Assembly: GCA_034006985.1 (NCBI GenBank)
Contig: JAVERT010000001.1
Coordinates: 62,001 to 126,000, forward strand
Length of the DNA: 64,000 nt
DNA from: Gudongella sp034006985
GTDB lineage: Bacteria > Bacillota > Clostridia > Tissierellales > Tissierellaceae
Direction of reading: 5' to 3'
Below are positions 50,943 to 59,735 of the stretch, one piece after another. The notes beneath the pieces were generated by a model. That model was given only the letters and a program-made list of their open reading frames with translations. It made no database searches and had not been told where the DNA came from. The position numbers and the translations under genes were made by a program. Each line of letters starts with the position of its first letter. The stretch's first letter is position 1.

Positions 50943-51812
50943 TTACAAATTTGCACTTTCATTATATACACTGTATGTCTTCCACACATATTCTAACTCT
51001 TCAAAATACGGTGTTATATCTTCTTTCTTCTCATTCCCCAAAGCTATTATAAAAGCATTCATCAAACTCATTGGTGCAACAAGAGAATCTACATATGACA
51101 GCATATCACTTCTAGCAATTATTGTTACATCTGATCTACTTGAAGCAGGTGATATTAAACTATCTGTAAACGAAATAACTTTACACCCTTTCGTTCTTGT
51201 ATAATCCAAAGCCTCTAACGTTCTTTTAGAGTAACGAGGATATGTAAGACATAGTATAATGTCATCCTTATTTGTCGTTGTAAGTTGTTCAAATATATCA
51301 TTAGCTCCTGGGCTAACAAGGTGGATGTTATCAAAAATAAAGTTCATATAAAAAGCTAAATATCCAGATAAAAAGGATGAGCTTCTTAGACCTAAAATAA
51401 AAATTCTTTTAGCCTTTAAAGTATATTCAACAGCTTTAAAAAAGCTATCGTAATCTACTTCACTTAATGTTTTTCTCATATTTTCAATATCTTTTTCCAT
51501 TACTTTAGCTATAGTATTTTCATTTTTATTATAATCATCTGAAAGATTTAATCTTTGGACTGTAGTTAATTTATTTCTAATTATCTCCTGTAACTCTCTT
51601 TGCAAGTCTTTGTATCCAGAATAATTAAGAGCATTGGCAAATCTTACTACAGTTGATTCACTAACATTTAAAATTTTCCCCAGACTAGCAGCAGTCAGAA
51701 AAGCAGCTTTATCATAATGATTAATTACATATTCTGCTATAATTTTTTGTCCTTTACTTAATCTTCCGTAATTATCTTGTATATTTTTTATAACATTACC
51801 TCTTTTTGGCAT
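50943..51812 (-). CDS. RpiR/MurR family transcriptional regulator (HTH plus SIS domain)
   Basis: 289 residues. N-terminal RpiR helix-turn-helix (KGQKIIAEYVINHYDKAAFLTAASLGKILNVSESTVVRFANAL) and a C-terminal sugar-isomerase SIS domain (KRIFILGLRSSSFLSGYLAFYM to VISFTDSLISPASSRSDVTIIA). Such proteins usually sense phosphosugars. It is encoded 22 bases behind korC with no terminator between, so it is cotranscribed with the 2-oxoacid oxidoreductase genes. It may thus regulate them, linking ferredoxin-dependent 2-oxoacid metabolism to sugar status. This role is inference. Confidence 0.9.
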   Translation of the reverse strand: MPKRGNVIKNIQDNYGRLSKGQKIIAEYVINHYDKAAFLTAASLGKILNVSESTVVRFANALNYSGYKDLQRELQEIIRNKLTTVQRLNLSDDYNKNENTIAKVMEKDIENMRKTLSEVDYDSFFKAVEYTLKAKRIFILGLRSSSFLSGYLAFYMNFIFDNIHLVSPGANDIFEQLTTTNKDDIILCLTYPRYSKRTLEALDYTRTKGCKVISFTDSLISPASSRSDVTIIARSDMLSYVDSLVAPMSLMNAFIIALGNEKKEDITPYFEELEYVWKTYSVYNESANL

Positions 51813-51834
51813 TCCATCATCTCTCTTTTCTTTG

Positions 51835-52359
51835 CTAAACCAAATTATATCCTTCGGCTAAAGCACTCTTATTTAAATCTGTAGTACCTTTTGGAACCCT
51901 AGACAAAACAGCTTTTTCTAATGATTCTTCAGTTACTATTCCTGTAATCTTATTTAAAACACCTAAAGCAACTATATTTGCTACCATCGATTTACCCAAT
52001 TTTTCACTAGCTGTATTTAAAATAGGTAGCCTATAAACTTTAACTTCTCCAACTTCAGGAAGCTCCACTGCATCATCAATAATTAGTATTCCATCTTCTT
52101 TTAAAGTACAAAGATACTTATCACATGAAAGCTGCGTTAATGAAAGTAATAAATCACAATGCTCAACTTTTGGAAAAGTTATTTCATCATCACTTATAAT
52201 TACTTCTGCTTTACTAGCTCCACCTCTTGCTTCAGGTCCATATGATTGAGATTGAAGTGCATTTTTACCATCTAAAATCGCAGCTTCAGCTAATATAATT
52301 CCTCCAGTTATTAATCCTTGTCCCCCTGATCCTGATAATCTCAGTTCCCAGCGTTTCAT
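51835..52359 (-). CDS. korC: 2-oxoacid:ferredoxin oxidoreductase, gamma subunit (Kor/Vor type)
   Basis: 174 residues. RLSGSGGQGLITGGIILAEAA is the signature of the gamma subunit, followed by YGPEARGGASKAEVIISD. The subunit is part of the heterotetrameric enzyme that oxidatively decarboxylates a 2-oxoacid to acyl-CoA and reduces ferredoxin. Last structural gene of the D-A-B-C operon, one base behind korB. Whether the substrate is 2-oxoglutarate or branched-chain 2-oxoacids cannot be settled from sequence alone. Confidence 0.88.
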   Translation of the reverse strand: MKRWELRLSGSGGQGLITGGIILAEAAILDGKNALQSQSYGPEARGGASKAEVIISDDEITFPKVEHCDLLLSLTQLSCDKYLCTLKEDGILIIDDAVELPEVGEVKVYRLPILNTASEKLGKSMVANIVALGVLNKITGIVTEESLEKAVLSRVPKGTTDLNKSALAEGYNLV

Positions 52360-52360
52360 A

Positions 52361-53182
52361 TTAATCCCCCTTCGCTAATGATTCTACTAGCTCATCATAT
52401 GCTTTTGTATACTCAGGTCTAGTTTCTTCATGAAGCTTTCCTATTACAAACTTTCCTACTTTCTTCTCTGCGGATAATTTATCCCACGCAACCACGTTAA
52501 CTGCATTATCTTTTAGATAAGTAGCCATATCTACAGGTGAACCTTTTTTATTCTTTCTACCGTAATAAGTTGGACATGTAGTATAAGCTTCAACTAATGA
52601 AAAACCTTTATTTTGAATAGCTTCCACTATGCTTTTTTCGAGCATGTTAGCCGCAAAAATAGTTCCTCTAGCCACATAACTTGCACCCGCTGCTGCGCTT
52701 AATTTACACAAGTCAAAACTTGGATCAATATTACCATATGGAGCAGTTGTTCCTTTGTCTCCAGTTGGTGTTGTAGGTGAATATTGTCCTCCAGTCATTC
52801 CATAAGTATTATTGTTAAATACAATAGTTGTTAAGTTTATATTTCTTCTACACGCGTGAATAAGGTGATTTCCGCCTATCGCTGATGAATCTCCATCTCC
52901 TGTTACTACAATTATTTCCAACTCAGGATTAGCTAATTTTACACCAGTTGCAAATGCTAAGGCTCTACCATGAGTTGTATGGAGCGTATTAAAATCTAGA
53001 TATCCAGGTGCTCTAGATGAACATCCAATACCTGAAACTATACAAACATTGTTTTTATCTAAGCCTAGAGTATCAATAGCTTTTACTATAGCCCTAGTTA
53101 CAATTCCGTTACCACATCCTGGACACCAGATATGAGGAAGGTTGTCTGTTCTATAATACTTCTTAACTAATTCACTAGGCAT
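52361..53182 (-). CDS. korB: 2-oxoacid:ferredoxin oxidoreductase, beta subunit (TPP-binding)
   Basis: 273 residues. The N-terminal HIWCPGCGNGIV and GIGCSSRAPGYL bind thiamine diphosphate and the first cluster region, followed by the TPP motif GDGDSSAIGGNHLIHACRRN and NNNTYGMTGGQYSPTTP. This matches KorB and VorB-type beta subunits rather than pyruvate:ferredoxin oxidoreductase. Its start overlaps the korA stop by eight bases, showing tight coupling. Confidence 0.9.
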   Translation of the reverse strand: MPSELVKKYYRTDNLPHIWCPGCGNGIVTRAIVKAIDTLGLDKNNVCIVSGIGCSSRAPGYLDFNTLHTTHGRALAFATGVKLANPELEIIVVTGDGDSSAIGGNHLIHACRRNINLTTIVFNNNTYGMTGGQYSPTTPTGDKGTTAPYGNIDPSFDLCKLSAAAGASYVARGTIFAANMLEKSIVEAIQNKGFSLVEAYTTCPTYYGRKNKKGSPVDMATYLKDNAVNVVAWDKLSAEKKVGKFVIGKLHEETRPEYTKAYDELVESLAKGD

Positions 53183-54311
53183 GATTTTCCTCCTTTATTA
53201 AAGCTATTATCTCTTCAGGAGTAATAATTTCTCCGTTTATTTTCCCAAATTTCTCAACTTGACAATTCTTCCCAGCTAATCTATCAACCTCTAAAAAGTA
53301 TTGGCCAGCATTTAACTCTATAACATATACTTTATCCATCTTCTTGCCTAATTCAAATAGCTGCGCTTCTGGTGAAGGCCAGATTGTTATAGGTCTAAAT
53401 AAACCGATTTTATATCCCATTTCTCTAAGACTATCAACTGCAGACTTAGATGACCTTGAAATTGAGCCATACGAAACTATTGCTATTTTTGCATCTTCTA
53501 ACTTATATTCTTCATAAGTTACAATATCATCCTTATTATCTTCAATTTTACTCATAAGTCTTGAATATAGTTGCCCTGCTTTTATTTCATTTCCAGTTGG
53601 AAAACCTGTTTCATCATGAGCCAAGCCAGTAACATGGAATCTGTATCCCTTACCAAATGCAGCCATCTCAGGAACTATATCGCCTTTATTAACTTTAAAA
53701 GCTTTGTAATCTTCTGGTTTACAACTAGGTTTTTTTCTATCTATAATTTCTATATTATCATCTTCATTAATTTCTACTTTTTCTCTCATATGTCCAATTA
53801 TTTCATCAAGAAGTAAAATAACAGGAGTTCTATACTTTTCAGCTAAATTAAATGCTCTAATTGTTATATTATAAATCTCTTTTACAGATGAAGGGTATAA
53901 TGCAATAATAGAATGATCTCCATGAGTACCCCATCTAGCTTGCATAATATCGCCTTGAGCTGGTGATGTAGGCAGACCAGTACTTGGGCCATTTCTTTGT
54001 ACATTAACTACAACTACAGGTGTCTCTGTAATGATTCCATAACCAATATTTTCTTGTTTAAGAGAAAATCCAGGACCTGATGTAGCCGTCATTGATTTTC
54101 TACCAGCTAAAGAAGCTCCTAATGCAGCAGCAATACTAGCAATTTCGTCTTCCATCTGTATAAATTTGCCACCTATCTTTGGTAATTCTTCAGCTGATAA
54201 TTCAGCTATCTCAGTAGAAGGAGTTATTGGATATCCTGCATAAAATGTCATTCCCGCTCTTAAGGCACCTGCTACACATGCCTCGTTTCCCTGCATAAGT
54301 TTTACAGCCAT
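53175..54311 (-). CDS. korA: 2-oxoacid:ferredoxin oxidoreductase, alpha subunit
   Basis: 378 residues. AVKLMQGNEACVAGALRAG, FYAGYPITPSTEIAE and FIQMEDEIASIAAALGAS are typical of the alpha subunit, with TATSGPGFSLKQE and an internal transketolase C-terminal-like domain. The frame runs back to 54350, but ATG 54311 stands behind a GGAGG site and overlaps the korD stop (TAATG), so it is the start. The family is annotated both as KorA and VorB; I use kor for convenience. Confidence 0.9.
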   Translation of the reverse strand: MAVKLMQGNEACVAGALRAGMTFYAGYPITPSTEIAELSAEELPKIGGKFIQMEDEIASIAAALGASLAGRKSMTATSGPGFSLKQENIGYGIITETPVVVVNVQRNGPSTGLPTSPAQGDIMQARWGTHGDHSIIALYPSSVKEIYNITIRAFNLAEKYRTPVILLLDEIIGHMREKVEINEDDNIEIIDRKKPSCKPEDYKAFKVNKGDIVPEMAAFGKGYRFHVTGLAHDETGFPTGNEIKAGQLYSRLMSKIEDNKDDIVTYEEYKLEDAKIAIVSYGSISRSSKSAVDSLREMGYKIGLFRPITIWPSPEAQLFELGKKMDKVYVIELNAGQYFLEVDRLAGKNCQVEKFGKINGEIITPEEIIALIKEENHA

Positions 54312-54514
54312 TACTTCGCCTCCTCTAAGTAAATTGCATAATCTGGACAACGCAACTCACATTGACCACATTGGATGCAGTCGTCACGCCTTTTAATTTC
54401 AACTTTTCCATCCTCTAATTCAAGTACATTTTTAGGACAAAAAGCTACACATATGCCACAGCCTTTACACCAATCAGCATCAACTTTCAAAGTTTTAACC
54501 TTTTTCTCAGGCAT
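54311..54514 (-). CDS. korD: 2-oxoacid:ferredoxin oxidoreductase, delta subunit (2[4Fe-4S] ferredoxin)
   Basis: 67 residues with two ferredoxin clusters: CKGCGICVAFCPKNVL and CIQCGQCELRCPDYAI. It passes electrons from the TPP subunit to external ferredoxin. ATG 54514 follows a GGAGGTAA site; a longer start at 54529 would lie in that site. First gene of the korDABC-rpiR operon; a good promoter stands upstream. Confidence 0.92.
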   Translation of the reverse strand: MPEKKVKTLKVDADWCKGCGICVAFCPKNVLELEDGKVEIKRRDDCIQCGQCELRCPDYAIYLEEAK

Positions 54515-54564
54515 TGTATTACCTCCCATTCACACCTAGTAAATTAACTCTATTTCTTACCTAA

Positions 54565-54593
54565 ATAATATCAAACAACAATACATTCTGCAA
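54565..54593 (-). promoter_or_regulatory. Promoter of the kor operon
   Basis: On the - strand TTGCAG (54593-54588), 17-base spacer, TATTAT (54570-54565), about 50 bases before korD. Confidence 0.75.
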
Positions 54594-54598
54594 GTTTT

Positions 54599-54619
54599 AT
54601 TTCATTTTTTATTTGAAAT
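54599..54619. promoter_or_regulatory. Possible operator of the kor operon
   Basis: ATTTCA (54599-54604), 9 bases, TGAAAT (54614-54619): an inverted repeat just upstream of the -35. RpiR-type regulators bind such inverted repeats, and one is encoded in the operon. The link is inference; the region is A+T-rich and chance is possible. Confidence 0.35.
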
Positions 54620-54688
54620 GAATTTTTTCTGCAATTTATACTTCAAACGATTGAAAACATAGTTATTTTAAACCATCATTTGCATATA

Positions 54689-54727
54689 AAAATGGCTTGT
54701 ATCGGATAATCCGATACAAGCCATTTT
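54689..54727 (-). terminator. Strong terminator after the oadA-like gene
   Basis: An 18-19-bp perfect stem (54689-54707 with 54709-54727) with a minimal loop and flanking A/T runs on both sides. It separates the oadA transcript from the kor operon. Confidence 0.88.
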
Positions 54728-54734
54728 AAATATA

Positions 54735-56132
54735 CTAGACTGGATGTGTTTTTTCTTCTGCATTTAATAAATCTGTCTCTATTTTATACTTATCAGCCAT
54801 TCTTTGCTTAAAAAACTGAAGAGAAATCTGTGGAAATAAAGCATATGACAATACATCTTCATCTTGTTCAATATACTCTTTAATGTCTTCTCTATAATTA
54901 GCTAGTTGTGGTTCTAATAAATCAGCAGGTCTGCCCAAGAAAACTTCTTCGTCTCCAATTATTTTCCTTTGTATTTCTGCAGAAATTGGAACTGTTGGCT
55001 TCCCATAAAGACCCTTTACATAGTTTTTAGACTCATTAGGTACCATTTTATATCTTTCCCCTAAAATAACATTAAATACAGCTGTTGTTCCTACCATCTG
55101 ACTCATAGGAGTTACAAGCGGCGGATAACCAAAATCCTCACGAACTCTTGGGATTTCTTTTAAAACCTCATCATAAAGTTCTTCCTTGCCTTGTGATTTT
55201 AACTGAGACACCAAGTTAGAAAGCATCCCACCAGGAACCTGGTACTTTAAGGTATTTATATCAACATTTAGGACCTTAGGGTCTAGAAGACCATTTTTCA
55301 GATATTTGTCTCTTAACTCTCTAAAATAATCTGATATTTTAAGCAAGAGTTCAAAATCTAAATCTGTTGAAAACTCACTGCCCTGTAAAGAAGCTATCAT
55401 TGGTTCAGTCGCAGGTTGACTAGTACCATTCCCAAATGGTGAAATCGCAGTGTCAATAATATCTGCACCTGCTTCAATCCCCTTCATATAGGTCTGGTTG
55501 GCAACTCCACTTGTAAAGTGTGAATGCAACTCTATTGGAACATCTACAGCCTTTTTCAATTCAGTTACAAGGTCAAAAGCTACATATGGTAGTAATATCC
55601 CTGACATATCTTTAATACAGATTGAATCTACACCCATATTAACCATATCCTTAGCAACTTTTACATAATACTCTGTATTATGAACAGGACTTATAGTATA
55701 GGATATAGCACCTTGAGCATGAGCTCCATATTTTTTAGTAGCCCTTATAGAAGTCTCCAAGTTTCTAAGATCATTAAGCGCATCAAATATCCTTACTATA
55801 TCTATTCCATTTTCAATAGCTTTCTTAACAAATTCTTCTACAACATCATCTGGATAATGTTTATATCCAAGTATATTCTGACCTCTTAAGAGCATCTGAA
55901 GTTTTGTATTTTTAAAGGCTCCTCTTAAAGCTCTTAATCTTTCCCATGGATCTTCATTTAAAAACCTTAAACACGAATCAAAAGTAGCTCCTCCCCATAC
56001 CTCAAGAGCATAATATCCAACCCTGTCAAGTTTCTCAGCGATTGGCAACATTTCAGCCGTAGTCATTCTTGTTGCAATTAAAGACTGATGTGCATCCCTA
56101 AATGCAGTCTCAACAAATTTTATTTTCTTCAT
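54735..56132 (-). CDS. oadA: Oxaloacetate decarboxylase alpha-type / pyruvate carboxylase subunit B carboxyltransferase
   Basis: 465 residues, the carboxyltransferase domain shared by oxaloacetate decarboxylase alpha, pyruvate carboxylase subunit B and transcarboxylase 5S. Motifs: VETAFRDAHQSLIATRM, VWGGATFD, LLRGQNILGYKHYPDDVV, ICIKDMSGIL, ELHSHFTSG and PFGNGTSQPATEPM. The metal-binding Asp, Lys and His residues are present. The biotin-carrier domain, normally C-terminal, is missing; the chain ends at EEKTHPV, so a separate carrier protein would be needed. None is encoded here. Overlaps the mnmM stop by 4 bases. Confidence 0.88.
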   Translation of the reverse strand: MKKIKFVETAFRDAHQSLIATRMTTAEMLPIAEKLDRVGYYALEVWGGATFDSCLRFLNEDPWERLRALRGAFKNTKLQMLLRGQNILGYKHYPDDVVEEFVKKAIENGIDIVRIFDALNDLRNLETSIRATKKYGAHAQGAISYTISPVHNTEYYVKVAKDMVNMGVDSICIKDMSGILLPYVAFDLVTELKKAVDVPIELHSHFTSGVANQTYMKGIEAGADIIDTAISPFGNGTSQPATEPMIASLQGSEFSTDLDFELLLKISDYFRELRDKYLKNGLLDPKVLNVDINTLKYQVPGGMLSNLVSQLKSQGKEELYDEVLKEIPRVREDFGYPPLVTPMSQMVGTTAVFNVILGERYKMVPNESKNYVKGLYGKPTVPISAEIQRKIIGDEEVFLGRPADLLEPQLANYREDIKEYIEQDEDVLSYALFPQISLQFFKQRMADKYKIETDLLNAEEKTHPV

Positions 56133-56707
56133 AGTCTACCCCCTCTTACCTCAATCCCTATCGTAACGGGTGGATAATTTCTTTGATTTATATGATGAAA
56201 CTCAAATGAGTTAAATCTTTTCTGATCAAGTTTTTCGGTGAAATCTTTTACTCGATTATATTCATCTAGTCCTCCATCATGGCCTCTATAGCATGTAACT
56301 AGTAAAATAGCACCTGATTTCATAAAATCTAGTGCTTTTTTTATGCCCTTAATAGTTGAATTAGAACCTGTCTTAAGGCTTTTATCCCCTTCGGGTAAGT
56401 ATCCTAGATTGTATACAACAAAATCTAATTCTTTATCAATATACTTATCAATATTTACATGTGAGTCAAGAACTAGTTCTACCTTATCAATTAATTTATT
56501 TTCTTTTAACAATTGTCTGGTGTTTTCTATAGCTATCTCTTGAATATCAAAAGCATATACCAAGCCTTTATCACCAAGGTGTTTAGCAAGAACTAAAGTA
56601 TCATTCCCATTTCCACAGGTGGCATCTAGAATAATATCATCTGGTTTAATAAATGCATCAAATAATATCCTATTAAAATCAAGGGCCTTATTCAATTTAT
56701 CATTCAT
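56129..56707 (-). CDS. mnmM: tRNA methyltransferase MnmM/YtqB-like
   Basis: 192-residue class I SAM methyltransferase. The SAM-binding motif is LDATCGNGNDTLVLAKHLG, with the family tract YNLGYLPEGDKSLKT and TCYRGHDGG, matching YtqB/rRNA methylase-like proteins. The family has been described as MnmM, which completes mnm5s2U34 in Gram-positive tRNAs lacking MnmC. The start overlaps the small gene before it, and the end overlaps oadA, so it is translationally coupled at both ends. Confidence 0.85.
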   Translation of the reverse strand: MNDKLNKALDFNRILFDAFIKPDDIILDATCGNGNDTLVLAKHLGDKGLVYAFDIQEIAIENTRQLLKENKLIDKVELVLDSHVNIDKYIDKELDFVVYNLGYLPEGDKSLKTGSNSTIKGIKKALDFMKSGAILLVTCYRGHDGGLDEYNRVKDFTEKLDQKRFNSFEFHHINQRNYPPVTIGIEVRGGRL

Positions 56708-57095
56708 TTATACTAACTCCACAACTACAATTAGAAACTAAAAATTCTTTAAGAATCAACTTATACTGACCATCTATCTCCCTAAAACCAAGTTTATCCA
56801 ATATAATACTTTTTTGAAAGGAATCAAGCTCATTATATTCAAAATCATTAAACCTAAACAATAGTGATTTTAGTAAAGCAGATTCAAGTTTCAAAAGCTT
56901 ATATTCTTCTTTAAAATATATATAAATAAGAACCAGCCTATCTGATTTAATTTGGATTTTGCAAAGACCTACTAAATCCTCTCCATCTATACACCCAAAA
57001 TAATCACCAGCTAGTTGGAACTCCTCAGCTAAAGCTTGAGTTTTTATAAATCTATTAATCATATCCCTATCTTGAATGTCTTTAAATATCAACAT
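56700..57095 (-). CDS. Small GNAT-like protein, function unknown
   Basis: 131 residues. A mixed alpha/beta pattern with MINRFIKTQALAEEFQLAGDYFGCIDGEDLVGLCKIQ and LESALLKSLLFRF resembles a degenerate GCN5-type acetyltransferase, but the Q/RxxGxG/A acetyl-CoA loop is not visible. It ends with a Cys-rich tail (SNCSCGVSINE). It overlaps the start of mnmM by 8 bases and lies 11 bases after rluB, so it may assist tRNA or rRNA modification. That function is inference. A ribosome site GAGGT precedes the ATG. Confidence 0.6.
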   Translation of the reverse strand: MLIFKDIQDRDMINRFIKTQALAEEFQLAGDYFGCIDGEDLVGLCKIQIKSDRLVLIYIYFKEEYKLLKLESALLKSLLFRFNDFEYNELDSFQKSIILDKLGFREIDGQYKLILKEFLVSNCSCGVSINE

Positions 57096-57106
57096 ATTAT
57101 ACCTCT

Positions 57107-57829
57107 TTAAAGTTTATTTAAATAATTCATCTCTTCCTCAGTCAAATATCTCCAGTTTCCTACCTCTAAACCGCCAAGCTCAATTTCACCAAATGAGATT
57201 CGCTTTAACTTTTTAACTGGATGATTTACCGCTTCACACATTTTTTTAACTTGTCTATTCCTACCTTCAAACAGCTGTATATCTAAAATAGAATCTTCAC
57301 CAAAATTTTTTAACACCTTTACCTTTGCTTTGGCAGTCATCCTACCCTCAATTCTAAGGCCATTTCTCATTAATTCTAGTTCTTTCCTATTTGGTAATCC
57401 CTCAACAATGGCAACATATCTCTTATAAACCATCTTACTTGGATGTGTAAGTTTAAATGCTAGCCTACCATCATTTGTTAATAAAATAAGACCACTTGTA
57501 TCAACATCAAGCCTACCAACTGGGTATATTCTTTCATGAACATCCTCAATTAAGTCATTTACTACTTTCCTATTTTTTTCATCTTTTACACTTGTTACTA
57601 TTCCTACGGGTTTATTTAAAGCTATATAGATTTTATTTTCTTCCGGGTTAATTCTCTTTCCATCAACCTCCACTTTATCAACCTTAGGATCTATCAAAAT
57701 CCCCATATCCTCAACAGGCTTAAAGTTTACCTGAACCCGTCCTTCTTTAATTATATCCTCCGATGCCCTTCTAGAGGCTACCCCGCAAAGTGCCATAAAT
57801 TTTTGTAATCTCATCTTATTATCATCCAT
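57107..57829 (-). CDS. rluB: 23S rRNA pseudouridine synthase RluB (RsuA family)
   Basis: 240 residues. N-terminal S4 domain (MRLQKFMALCGVASRRASEDIIKEGRVQVN), then the catalytic domain with YPVGRLDVDTSGLILLTNDG (catalytic Asp), LTHPSKMVYKRYVA and EGRNRQVKKMCEAV. It modifies 23S rRNA near U2605 or, less likely, 16S U516. The order scpA-scpB-rluB is the common Firmicutes arrangement. Confidence 0.93.
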   Translation of the reverse strand: MDDNKMRLQKFMALCGVASRRASEDIIKEGRVQVNFKPVEDMGILIDPKVDKVEVDGKRINPEENKIYIALNKPVGIVTSVKDEKNRKVVNDLIEDVHERIYPVGRLDVDTSGLILLTNDGRLAFKLTHPSKMVYKRYVAIVEGLPNRKELELMRNGLRIEGRMTAKAKVKVLKNFGEDSILDIQLFEGRNRQVKKMCEAVNHPVKKLKRISFGEIELGGLEVGNWRYLTEEEMNYLNKL

Positions 57830-57841
57830 AAAAAAGCTCCT

Positions 57842-58372
57842 TTATATTTCACTATCTATATTAAAATCTTCGACATCCGGCAACTCATTTAGCGTTTGAA
57901 GGCCAAAATACTTTAAAAATTCATCAGTTGTACCATAGATAATTGGCTTACCAGGCTTATCAAGCCTACCTTTGTCAATTACAAGTTTTCTACCTATTAA
58001 GGTTTCTAGGCTCCTGTCACTTTTTACACCTCTTATGTAATCTATTTCTGATTTAGTAACTGGTTGTTTATATGCAATAATTGATAAGGTTTCTAAAGCT
58101 GCATTAGATAAGGACCTTCTATTTCTATCAACAACTATCGCTTGAATCCATTCATGATGTTCAACTCTTGTTCCAAGTTGATAAGAATTATTAAATCTAA
58201 CTATTCTTATTCCTCTCCTAGAATAATCAAATTCATTCTTCATTTCTAGTAATAATTCCTCAGTTTTTTTAGAAGGAATATCCAAAACCTTTGCAATTTC
58301 TTTTGATTCTATAGGATCTCCAAAAGTAAATAGTAAACCCTCAATTATTGATTTTAACTCTCTATCGTCCAT
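57842..58372 (-). CDS. scpB: Segregation and condensation protein B
   Basis: 176 residues with two winged-helix domains; LKSIIEGLLFTFGDPI at the start, LSNAALETLSIIAYKQPVTKSEIDYIRGVKSD in the middle and YGTTDEFLKYFGL at the end are ScpB signatures. It binds ScpA in the SMC-ScpAB condensin complex. Five bases behind scpA, with an in-frame ATG start. Confidence 0.95.
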   Translation of the reverse strand: MDDRELKSIIEGLLFTFGDPIESKEIAKVLDIPSKKTEELLLEMKNEFDYSRRGIRIVRFNNSYQLGTRVEHHEWIQAIVVDRNRRSLSNAALETLSIIAYKQPVTKSEIDYIRGVKSDRSLETLIGRKLVIDKGRLDKPGKPIIYGTTDEFLKYFGLQTLNELPDVEDFNIDSEI

Positions 58373-58377
58373 ATAAT

Positions 58378-59106
58378 CTATCCTCTCTTTTCTATAATAA
58401 GATCAGAAAAGTTATAATTCTGTTTAACATATGCAAACTTAAGTCTAACTAGTTCTAATATAGATAAAAAATATCCAATAATTCTTGGAACTGAAGATGA
58501 TTCACATAAAAGTTCACTAAAATTTATAGATTTTGCATTTAATAGCCTATTTCTGATATTTCTGGTACATTCTTCAACACTAACTTCTTCTCTTTGAATT
58601 TCATAAAAAGACTCATTAGGTTTAGTTTTATTATATCTTAGAAGAATAGTTTCGAGTGTTTTAACCAAGTCTTCAAGCTTTACAGCACCCAATTCCTCAA
58701 ATGGATCCCTAAAATCAGAAACATCCTCTTGAGGTTTATAATATACCTTAGTATATAAATCCTCGGATACTTTAAAGTTTTCAGCAATATCCTTATACAA
58801 TTTATACTCTATAAGTTTTCGTACTAACTCTTCTCGTGGATCAGATTCATCTTCATCTCCTTCAATATACTCTAGTTCTTTCGGAAGAAGCAATTTTGAC
58901 TTAATTTCAAGAAGAGTAGCAGCCATAACTATAAAATCGCTCGCTACCTCTAAATTCATTTCCTCCCATTTCTTTATCTGAGCGATAAACTGCTCAGTAA
59001 CTAGATGAATTGGGATATCGTGAATATCTATTTTATTTTTTGTTATAAGTCCTAGTAGAAGGTCTAAAGGACCTTCATAGGCTTCTAAGTTAACATTATA
59101 GCTCAT
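58378..59106 (-). CDS. scpA: Segregation and condensation protein A
   Basis: 242 residues, the kleisin subunit of SMC-ScpAB. LEAYEGPLDLLLGLITKNKIDIHDIPI near the N-terminus and ASDFIVMAATLLEIKSKLLLP are the family pattern; the C-terminal winged helix (FLSILELVRLKFAYVKQ) binds the SMC head. First gene of the scpA-scpB-rluB operon, behind the M50 protease gene by 11 bases. Confidence 0.95.
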   Translation of the reverse strand: MSYNVNLEAYEGPLDLLLGLITKNKIDIHDIPIHLVTEQFIAQIKKWEEMNLEVASDFIVMAATLLEIKSKLLLPKELEYIEGDEDESDPREELVRKLIEYKLYKDIAENFKVSEDLYTKVYYKPQEDVSDFRDPFEELGAVKLEDLVKTLETILLRYNKTKPNESFYEIQREEVSVEECTRNIRNRLLNAKSINFSELLCESSSVPRIIGYFLSILELVRLKFAYVKQNYNFSDLIIEKRG

Positions 59107-59117
59107 CTTTTTATCCC

Positions 59118-59705
59118 CTAGGTTAAGATACTTATTATCAAATTATAAGCAAAATCCACTAACGGCCCTATTATCTTTTGAATTGTCCTAGTCGCAATCA
59201 GGAAAAGCAAGATAAAATAGAAGTATCTTTCATTCTTATAAAAAAATGCTTCCCACTTAACAGGTAACAAACTTGCAACTACTTTAGATCCATCCAATGG
59301 TGGAAACGGAAGTATATTGAATACACCTAACATAATATTATACCATAGCCCTATTACGAGCATTTGTGAAATTGTCTCATTCTTTATTGGTACATAAACT
59401 AAAATTGCACCTAATAAAATTGCCAATACAAAGTTAGTAGCAACTCCTGCTAATGATACCAAAATAGTGTCTCTTTTCCTATTTTTAAAATATCCAGGAT
59501 TTATTGGAACAGCTTTTGCCCACCCAAATCTAAAAACCAACATAAATAAAAATCCCACGGGATCTATATGTTTTATTGGATTTAAAGTTAATCTTCCTGC
59601 ATTCTTTGCAGTAGGGTCTCCCAAACGATAAGCTGTGTATCCATGAGCAAGCTCATGAAAAATAATGGCCACTAATAATCCTGGTAAACTTATTAAATAT
59701 TCCAT
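59118..59705 (-). CDS. Site-2 protease family protein (M50, YwhC/YdjP-like)
   Basis: 195-residue polytopic membrane protease. HELAHGYTAYRLGDPT carries the zinc-binding HExxH, and NILPFPPLDGSKVV gives the third ligand (Asp). It lacks PDZ domains, unlike RseP at the start of the window. The order M50-scpA-scpB is common in Clostridia. The substrate is unknown. Confidence 0.9.
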   Translation of the reverse strand: MEYLISLPGLLVAIIFHELAHGYTAYRLGDPTAKNAGRLTLNPIKHIDPVGFLFMLVFRFGWAKAVPINPGYFKNRKRDTILVSLAGVATNFVLAILLGAILVYVPIKNETISQMLVIGLWYNIMLGVFNILPFPPLDGSKVVASLLPVKWEAFFYKNERYFYFILLFLIATRTIQKIIGPLVDFAYNLIISILT

Positions 59706-59735
59706 AGTAACCTCTTTCTAATTTTAATATAATTC

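Noticed and set aside
50867..51052. A 61-codon + strand frame overlapping the rpiR gene end, and a short hydrophobic - strand frame in 50830-50940
   Set aside because: The region forms a convincing - strand terminator; neither frame has a ribosome site.
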